Shown here piece after piece: positions 34,584 through 39,326 of a stretch of DNA of 39,326 nucleotides. This DNA comes from Clostridia bacterium (lineage in GTDB: Bacteria > Bacillota > Clostridia > Christensenellales > Aristaeellaceae), in contig JAFWEL010000048.1 of the NCBI GenBank assembly GCA_017512905.1, forward strand, positions 1 through 39,326. Direction: 5' to 3'. Made by a program: the position numbers and the translations under genes. How positions within the stretch are numbered: the first letter of the stretch is position 1; every line of letters begins with the position of its first letter. The notes under the pieces were generated by a model. It saw nothing but the letters and a program-made list of their open reading frames with translations, ran no database searches and was not told the DNA's origin.

Positions 34584-34612
34584 ATTATAACATACCGTGG
34601 CATAACGTGCAA
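34584..34612 (-). promoter_or_regulatory. Transposase promoter
   Basis: On the minus strand TTGCAC (34612-34607), a 17 bp spacer and TATAAT (34589-34584) lie so close to the start codon (18 bases to 34566) that the mRNA leader would be only about 10 bases. Confidence 0.75.
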
Positions 34613-34741
34613 CTATATATTCAAATGTTGACAAAAAAATAACGCTCCCATCGGTGTTCTCTTCGTCTTGTTTGCTCACTCGCTGTCAAACACCCGAATT
34701 TACCCATCTCAACACTTACCAAAACTTTTCACAATGTTCCC

Positions 34742-34770
34742 TTGCCCTGCGTTGCGTTTTGTTGTATAAT
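34742..34770 (+). promoter_or_regulatory. Promoter of the rpsF-ssb-rpsR operon
   Basis: TTGCCC (34742-34747), a 17 bp spacer and TATAAT (34765-34770) lie 68 bp before rpsF and 45 bp beyond the proposed IS end. Confidence 0.75.
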
Positions 34771-34830
34771 CTTATCTGGCGCATCCTTGCCACGGTTAAC
34801 CGGCCGTGGCCGAAGTCCATAAGGAGGTGA
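34771..34830 (+). promoter_or_regulatory. Candidate S6:S18 autoregulatory leader
   Basis: The rpsF leader contains GCCACGG (34789-34795) pairing perfectly with 34804-34810 across TTAACCGG, followed by CGAAG and the ribosome binding site AAGGAGGTGA. A leader RNA with a conserved CCG that binds the S6:S18 complex is described for many bacteria at exactly this place. The match here is by position and a CCG-containing loop, not by a model search. Confidence 0.55.
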
Positions 34831-34838
34831 AAGTAAGT

Positions 34839-35276
34839 ATGAACCAGTATGAAGTCATGTACGTGATCGATCCTACGCTGGAGGACAGCGCCAGGATTGA
34901 GCTGATCAACCGTTTTTCCGATCTGGTGGTGAAGAATGGCGGTGAAGTGGATCGCGTGGACGAGTGGGGCAAGCGCCGCCTGGCCTACGCCATCCAGTAC
35001 AAGACCGAGGGCTATTATGTGCTGATGTACATCAAGGCTCCCGCCGATCTGCCCCGGGAAATCGAGCGTAACATGCAGATTTCCGACAGCGTCCTGCGCT
35101 ATCTGACCGTGCGTTACGAGGGCGAGCTGCCCGCCAAGCGCGAGCCCCTGAAGCCCTACGCGCCCCGCGAGGCCGCGCCCGCCGCTGAGGCCGCCGCGCC
35201 TGCTGAAGCCGCTGCCGTCGAGGCTCCCGCGGCCGAAGTGGTTGACGACGAAAAGCCTGAGTCTGAGGCCGAATAA
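34839..35276 (+). CDS. rpsF: Small ribosomal subunit protein bS6
   Basis: The start is the ATG at 34839 (MNQYEVMYVIDPTLED), eight bases after AGGAGGTGA, giving 145 residues. The S6 core is residues ~1-95 (VDRVDEWGKRRLAYAIQYKTEGYYVLMYI). Beyond it is a ~45-residue alanine, proline and glutamate-rich tail ending ESEAE, longer than in E. coli or B. subtilis. S6 pairs with S18 in the 30S platform. It is first in the conserved rpsF-ssb-rpsR operon. Confidence 0.97.
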   Translation: MNQYEVMYVIDPTLEDSARIELINRFSDLVVKNGGEVDRVDEWGKRRLAYAIQYKTEGYYVLMYIKAPADLPREIERNMQISDSVLRYLTVRYEGELPAKREPLKPYAPREAAPAAEAAAPAEAAAVEAPAAEVVDDEKPESEAE

Positions 35277-35304
35277 CGACGTCCTGCAAAGGATGGTGTG
35301 AAGT

Positions 35305-35733
35305 ATGAATAAAGTCATCCTGATCGGCAATCTTGCCAATGATCCCGAGCCCTTTACCACGCAATCCGGAATATCCCGTTCGACGTTCCGCATTGCCGTG
35401 CAGCGCCGCTTTGCCAACGCGCAGGGTGTGCGCGAGGCCGACTTCCTGACTGTCGTCGCGTGGCGCCAGAGCGCCGACTTCTGTAACCGCTATCTCACCA
35501 AGGGCAGCAAGGTTGCGGTGGAAGGCAGTATTCAGGTCCGTTCCTATGATGCGCAGGACGGTTCCAAGCGCTATGTGACAGAAATTATTGCCGATAGTGT
35601 CGAGTCTGTTGGCAGTCGTGGTGATGGCCAGGCCCATCCCCGTGACAATGGCCCCACGCCGCCGCCCGCGCCGCCCGCCGGCTCCGCGATGAACGACTTC
35701 ACCGAGGTTGAGGACGACGAGCTGCCGTTCTGA
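35305..35733 (+). CDS. ssb: Single-stranded DNA-binding protein
   Basis: The 142-residue protein has an OB-fold (~1-108: MNKVILIGNLANDPEPF, RIAVQRRFANAQGVREADFL, GSKVAVEGSIQVRSYDAQDG), a short Gly/Pro-rich linker and the acidic tip DDELPF that recruits repair and replication partners. It is a short SSB, with a linker of only ~30 residues. It lies 28 bp after rpsF. A 162 bp gap with two small hairpins separates it from rpsR. Confidence 0.97.
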   Translation: MNKVILIGNLANDPEPFTTQSGISRSTFRIAVQRRFANAQGVREADFLTVVAWRQSADFCNRYLTKGSKVAVEGSIQVRSYDAQDGSKRYVTEIIADSVESVGSRGDGQAHPRDNGPTPPPAPPAGSAMNDFTEVEDDELPF

Positions 35734-35895
35734 TCCGGTTGCGTGCGTCGCTCCGCACGAGGACGCCGCTGAACCGATCGTCGATTGAACGGGTCCGTCT
35801 GTCAACCCACCGCGCCTGTGGCGCAGCCATGGGCCAATTCTTCTTTGGGAGTGCGCCTCGCGCACGCCCTATAATCCAAAAAGGAGGAACGCAAT

Positions 35896-36150
35896 ATGTC
35901 TGAGGATAGAGGCGAACGCATTCGCCGCCCCCGCGGCCGCAAGCCGCGCAGGAAGGTGTGTGCATTCTGCGTGGATAAGATCCAGCACATCGATTACAAG
36001 GATGTGGCCAGGCTCCGCCGTTTCACCAGCGAGCGCGGCAAGATTCTGCCCCGCCGCATGACCGGCACCTGCGCAAAGCACCAGCGTCAGCTCTCCACGG
36101 CCATCAAGCGCGCTCGCACGATCGCCCTGATGCCCTATGTGTCTGACTGA
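35896..36150 (+). CDS. rpsR: Small ribosomal subunit protein bS18
   Basis: The 84-residue protein starts at the ATG nine bases after AAGGAGG. The N-terminus is basic ([13 protein letters not shown]), followed by [21 protein letters not shown] and [24 protein letters not shown], the standard S18 core. Two of its cysteines (CAFC) belong to the zinc-type version. A TATAAT lies at 35870-35875 just upstream but has no -35 at 17 bp, so expression probably comes from the rpsF promoter. A terminator follows. Confidence 0.97.
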   Translation: MSEDRGERIRRPRGRKPRRKVCAFCVDKIQHIDYKDVARLRRFTSERGKILPRRMTGTCAKHQRQLSTAIKRARTIALMPYVSD

Positions 36151-36167
36151 TTGAAGGTCAAACGAAG

Positions 36168-36196
36168 GACACCGCCCAAACGCGGTGTCTTTTTTT
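36168..36196 (+). terminator. Rho-independent terminator of the rpsF operon
   Basis: GACACCGC (36168-36175) pairs with 36182-36189 over six bases, followed by seven T residues (36190-36196). Confidence 0.92.
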
Positions 36197-36246
36197 CGCG
36201 GCGAACAAGTCATTTAATCCATTACCGTCATTTTGCTATTTTTCCC

Positions 36247-36275
36247 TTTACAAAAACTTGCTTTCATGCCATAAT
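36247..36275 (+). promoter_or_regulatory. Promoter for the HD-GYP gene
   Basis: TTTACA (36247-36252), a 17 bp spacer and CATAAT (36270-36275) lie 99 bp before the start at 36375. Confidence 0.55.
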
Positions 36276-36374
36276 ATAGTCGGTATGGTATGGATTGCAA
36301 TAATCCGCATGATGGGGAAGCACGGCGGAGGGCCGGCCCTTGAGCGTGGATTTGCCTGACGGAGGGAATAGATC

Positions 36375-38519
36375 ATGGAAATCAATCCGAGGGGGACGGA
36401 GATGTCCAGGCGCAGCCGGTGGGTTCACCTGGTCGTGCTGTGCGTGGTCGGCCTGTTGATCAACTATCTGCTGGCCAAGGTGCCGCTGGCGCTGAAGTTT
36501 CCCCTGTTCCTGGACAATGTGGGCAGCGCGCTGGCCGCGGCGCTGGGCGGCTACATCCCCGGCATCGTGGTGGGCTTCTTCACCAATTTCATCAACGGCA
36601 TCGGCGCTCACGAGACCACCTATTATGGCTCGCTGACGGTGCTGATCGCCATATGCTCGGCCTGGTTCGCGGAGCGGGGCTATTACGGCAAGCTGTCGAA
36701 GCTGCCCATCGTGGTGTTCACGTTCGCGCTGATCGGCGGCGGGCTGGGCTCGGTGCTGACGTGGACGCTGTACGGCTTTGAGTTCGGCACCAGCCTTTCC
36801 GCGCCGCTGGCCCAGCGCATACTGGATACCGGGATCATGAGCCCGTTCTGGGCCCAGTTTGCGGCGGACATGCTGGTCGACGTGCTGGACAAGGCGCTCA
36901 CCGTGGCCATCGTGGCCATCGTGCTGAAGGTGCTGCCCCAGTCGCTGAAGGACAAGCTCTATTTCGCCGGTTGGCAGCAGGCGCCGCTGACCCGGAAAAA
37001 GCTGATGGCGGCGGACCACAAGCGGGCGCGCAGGATGTCGCTGCGCTCGAAGATCATCCTGCTGGTGGCCGCGGCCATGGTGATCATCGCCGGGGTCGTC
37101 ACGGTAATCAGCTTCATCCATTTCCAGAACGCCGCCATCGACGAGCAGATCAAGCTCGCTTACGGCGTGGCCAACGTGGCCTCGGACGCCATCGTCGCGG
37201 ACCGGGTGGACGAGTTCATCGAGAAGGGCGAGGCCGCCGAGGGCTATGCCCTGATCGACAAGCGCTTCAACGACCTGGTATCCAGCGCCGAGGAGATCGA
37301 ATACGTCTACGCCTACAAGATCCTGGAGGACGGCTGCCACGTGGTGTTCGACGCCGATACGCCGGAGACGCCCGGCTCCCAGCCCGGGGATGTGGTGGAA
37401 TTTGACGAGGCCTTCATGAAGGACCTGCCGATCCTGCTGGCCGGCGGCGAAATCCCGCCCATCACGTCCAACGAAAAGTACGGCTGGCTGCTGACGATCT
37501 ACAAGCCGGTGTACGACAGCCAGGGCGTCTGCCAGTGCTATGTGGGCGTGGACATCAACATGAACCACATCGCCACCAGCGGCTATCAGTTCATGGCCCG
37601 CGTGGTCTCGCTGTTCTTCGGCTTCTTCCTGCTGATCCTGACCGGGGCGATCTGGCTGGCCGAGTACAACATCATACTGCCCATCAACACCATGGACATC
37701 GCCACCGAGAACGCCGTCTACAACACCGAGGAGGCTCGCGCCAGGACGGTGGAGCGCATCCACGAGCTGGACATCCACACCGGCGACGAGATCGAGAACC
37801 TGTATCATTCCGTGGTCAGAACCACCGAGGACATGGTGGGCACCATTGAAAATGTGGAGCACCAGAACGAGGTGATCAGCCGGCTGCAGAACGGCCTGAT
37901 CCTGGTGCTGGCCGACATGGTGGAGAGCCGCGACAAGTGCACCGGCGACCACGTGCGCAAGACCGCCGCCTATGCCGACATCATACTGCGGGAGCTGAAG
38001 CGGAAGGGGGTCTACCTGGACCAGCTGACCGATGCGTTCATGCAGGACGTGGTCAACTCCGCGCCGCTGCATGACGTGGGCAAGATCCAGGTCTCCGACG
38101 CCATCCTCAACAAGCCCGGCAAGCTGACCGACGAGGAATTTGAGATCATGAAGACCCACACCACCGCCGGCGCGGAGATCATCTCCCGGGCCATCGACAT
38201 GGTGGCCGAGGAAAACTCCGGCTACCTGAAGGAGGCCATGAACCTGGCCCACTACCACCACGAGAAGTGGAACGGCCAGGGCTATCCCTGCGGCCTGGCG
38301 GGCGAGGACATCCCGCTGTCGGCGCGCATCATGGCGGTGGCCGACGTGTTCGACGCGCTGGTGTCCAAGCGCAGCTACAAGGACGGCTTCCCCTTTGAAA
38401 AGGCCATGGACATCATCCGGGAGGGCTCCGGCAGCCACTTTGATCCCAAGGTGGTGGACGCCTTCGTCAGCGCCCAGGATGAGGTGCGGCGCGTGATGAA
38501 CACCTACATGGGGGCTTAA
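36375..38519 (+). CDS. HD-GYP phosphodiesterase with N-terminal ECF-S-like membrane module
   Basis: The 714-residue protein starts eight bases after GGAGGG. Residues ~15-190 form about five membrane helices with FPLFLDNVGSALAAALGGYI and VGFFTNFINGI, resembling the substrate-binding S component of ECF vitamin transporters. A second membrane part (~225-435) has helices on both sides of a ~165-residue extracellular sensor region, followed by a HAMP-like segment. The C-terminus (~505-705) is an HD-GYP domain: HDVGKI near 566, HHEKWNGQGYP near 634, and ADVFDALVSKRSY. Such domains degrade c-di-GMP. What the membrane module senses is unknown. Confidence 0.9.
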   Translation: MEINPRGTEMSRRSRWVHLVVLCVVGLLINYLLAKVPLALKFPLFLDNVGSALAAALGGYIPGIVVGFFTNFINGIGAHETTYYGSLTVLIAICSAWFAERGYYGKLSKLPIVVFTFALIGGGLGSVLTWTLYGFEFGTSLSAPLAQRILDTGIMSPFWAQFAADMLVDVLDKALTVAIVAIVLKVLPQSLKDKLYFAGWQQAPLTRKKLMAADHKRARRMSLRSKIILLVAAAMVIIAGVVTVISFIHFQNAAIDEQIKLAYGVANVASDAIVADRVDEFIEKGEAAEGYALIDKRFNDLVSSAEEIEYVYAYKILEDGCHVVFDADTPETPGSQPGDVVEFDEAFMKDLPILLAGGEIPPITSNEKYGWLLTIYKPVYDSQGVCQCYVGVDINMNHIATSGYQFMARVVSLFFGFFLLILTGAIWLAEYNIILPINTMDIATENAVYNTEEARARTVERIHELDIHTGDEIENLYHSVVRTTEDMVGTIENVEHQNEVISRLQNGLILVLADMVESRDKCTGDHVRKTAAYADIILRELKRKGVYLDQLTDAFMQDVVNSAPLHDVGKIQVSDAILNKPGKLTDEEFEIMKTHTTAGAEIISRAIDMVAEENSGYLKEAMNLAHYHHEKWNGQGYPCGLAGEDIPLSARIMAVADVFDALVSKRSYKDGFPFEKAMDIIREGSGSHFDPKVVDAFVSAQDEVRRVMNTYMGA

Positions 38520-38533
38520 ATCCCGACAAACAA

Positions 38534-38563
38534 CGGCGGCAAGGCACGGGAGCCTTGCCGCCG
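38534..38563. terminator. Hairpin between convergent genes
   Basis: CGGCGGCAAGGC (38534-38545) pairs perfectly with 38552-38563 over a six-base loop. It fills the 45 bp between the HD-GYP stop and the ABC ATPase stop. There is no T-run on either side. Confidence 0.5.
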
Positions 38564-38564
38564 C

Positions 38565-39158
38565 TTACATGTGCGTGTTATCGCCCAGGTCCAGCCGGTT
38601 TCCCCGGAAATCGGCGATGTCCTCGGGGTCGTGGGTGACCAGCAGCGTCGTCCGCCCGGCCAGCAGCGGCCGGCAGAAATCAATGGCCCGCCCGCGGGTG
38701 GCGGCGTCCAGTCCCTTGAAGGGCTCGTCCAGCAGCACCAATGGGGAGGGAAACAGCAGCGCCCGGGCCAAAGCGACCCGCCGGCGCATGCCGCCGCTGT
38801 ATTCGCTGACGGGTTGGCCCGACGCCTCCGCCAGGCCCAGGGAAGCCAGCGCCCCGGCGATGCGCGCCTCCCGTTGGGCGTCCCGCTTCAACACGCAGCG
38901 CAGGCAGTCCGCCGCGTCCAGCCGGGGCGGCAGGCGGTCCTCCTGGAACACCATGGAGATGCCGCCCTCCGGCACGCCGAGGACGCGGCCCCCGTCCGGC
39001 GTCTCAAGTCCGGCGATCAGCCGCAACAGCGTGGTTTTGCCGCAGCCCGACCGCCCCGTGACACAGGTGAGCGTGCCGTGAGGAAAGGTGTGGCTCAGGC
39101 CGTCCAGCACGACGTGGCCGTCGTAGGATTTGCGGAGATTTTCGATGATCAGATCCAT
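38565..39158 (-). CDS. ABC transporter ATP-binding protein (SsuB/TauB-like)
   Basis: The start is the ATG at 39158, preceded by AAAGGAA, giving 197 residues; this is short for the family. Walker A is TGRSGCGKTT, the Q-loop ISMVFQEDRLPP, the signature EYSGGMRRRVALARAL, Walker B LVLLDEPFKGLD, and the H-loop LVTHDPEDI. The FQEDRL stretch is typical of ATPases for nitrate, sulfonate, taurine or thiamine-precursor uptake. The permease and binding protein are not in the window and may lie beyond its right edge. An interspersed repeat begins 24 bp upstream of the start. Confidence 0.9.
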   Translation of the reverse strand: MDLIIENLRKSYDGHVVLDGLSHTFPHGTLTCVTGRSGCGKTTLLRLIAGLETPDGGRVLGVPEGGISMVFQEDRLPPRLDAADCLRCVLKRDAQREARIAGALASLGLAEASGQPVSEYSGGMRRRVALARALLFPSPLVLLDEPFKGLDAATRGRAIDFCRPLLAGRTTLLVTHDPEDIADFRGNRLDLGDNTHM

Positions 39159-39182
39159 GCGGGGGTTCCTTTCTTGGGGTGG

Positions 39183-39326
39183 AAATTCTGATTTGTCGGG
39201 GAGACGGAACCCCTCCGGCGCTACGCGCCACCTCCCCACTAGCTTCGCGTCGCAGGGGAGGCTTTTGGCTAACTTACCGGGGGTATCGGGGGCGGAGCGC
39301 CCCGATCTTCAATCGTACGCGGCGGC
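39183..39326. mobile_element. Left part of a second mosaic MITE-like element (cut by window edge)
   Basis: The left end AAATTCTGATTTGTCG (39183-39198) is followed by the GC-rich repeat (39204-39262). A tail then matches 22348-22413 almost base for base to the window edge. By comparison with the copy at 22261 it should run about 200 bp further and close with the inverse of its left end. Confidence 0.75.

Larger units (their letters stand above)
32703..34696. mobile_element. IS1634-family insertion sequence (ends tentative)
   Basis: The region holds one transposase gene, its promoter and its terminator. Possible terminal inverted repeats are CCGGTTTTTGACAAC (32703-32717) and the inverse of 34682-34696 (CGGGTGTTTGACAGC), matching at 12 of 15. 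AAT is found directly outside both ends, but such a short duplication is not convincing. Base composition is visibly more AT-rich than the neighbours, so recent arrival is likely. It lies between the binding-protein terminator and the rpsF promoter. Confidence 0.7.

Noticed and set aside
34691-34838. Damage to the rpsF promoter by the IS
   Set aside because: A complete TTGCCC-N17-TATAAT promoter lies between the IS end and rpsF.
35734-35895. Internal promoter for rpsR
   Set aside because: TATAAT at 35870-35875 has no acceptable -35 at 16-18 bp; GTGCGC/GCGCAC hairpin pairs occupy that place.
36264-38438. Long open frame (724 codons) opposite the HD-GYP gene
   Set aside because: Antisense shadow rich in His, Gly and Gln; no ribosome binding site or domain.
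10831-39198. CRISPR array from the repeated AAATTCTGATTT units
   Set aside because: Copies are kilobases apart, in both arm orders, without regular spacers or cas genes.

Overview
The window is about 39.3 kb of high-GC bacterial DNA (my estimate is low 60s % GC). The gene content is typical of an anaerobic Clostridia-type Firmicute: type III glutamine synthetase, a DUF362 protein, a ferredoxin-type aldo/keto reductase, a BMP-family binding protein, an ABCG-like ATPase with a membrane N-terminus, a CobA-HemD fusion and strong AGGAGG ribosome binding sites. The high GC and the AT-poor repeats would fit an uncultured gut lineage such as Christensenellales or Oscillospirales. That placement is inference.

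Layout. 1-3.5 kb: a truncated ABC ATPase gene divergent from a NYN/LOTUS RNA-binding protein, then a membrane protein and a phosphoribosyltransferase-like protein. 3.6-7.1 kb: a three-domain adenylate-forming ligase/carrier/acyltransferase converging on miaA. 7.3-13.1 kb, minus strand: glutamine synthetase III, a small secreted protein, a cytidylate-kinase-like protein and a GH36 alpha-galactosidase. 13.2-21.1 kb: a tetrapyrrole block. On the minus strand run hemC, cobA-hemD, cobI, an ABC-2 exporter pair, a membrane-anchored protein with two NEAT/Shp-like domains, and precorrin-2 dehydrogenase; hemB diverges from hemC. 21.2-25.2 kb: DUF362 protein, FAD oxidoreductase, aldo/keto reductase. 25.4-32.6 kb: a GGDEF(degenerate)-EAL-PAS protein, a BMP binding protein, ilvE, and a NEAT/Shp-like domain fused to a metal/tetrapyrrole binding protein. 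32.7-34.7 kb: an IS1634-family insertion sequence with lower GC than its surroundings. 34.8-36.2 kb: the rpsF-ssb-rpsR operon. 36.4-38.5 kb: an HD-GYP phosphodiesterase with an ECF-S-like membrane module. The window ends with an SsuB-like ABC ATPase.

Three things run through the window. First, a short inverted repeat (arm GCAAATTCTGATTTRTCG) occurs at seven places between genes. It appears as compact hairpins, as a half copy, and as the terminal inverted repeats of a longer mosaic element that also holds a second, GC-rich repeat. One copy supplies the last codons and stop codons of two convergent genes. Second, many promoters can be read directly: nearly all have a TATAAT-like -10, exactly 17 bp of spacer, and a -35 that is usually TTGC rather than TTGA. 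Third, uroporphyrinogen/precorrin synthesis sits with an exporter and a surface protein whose beta domain recurs in a binding protein 17 kb away, which suggests a link between tetrapyrrole synthesis and tetrapyrrole or metal capture.

No tRNA, rRNA, CRISPR array or phage genes were seen.
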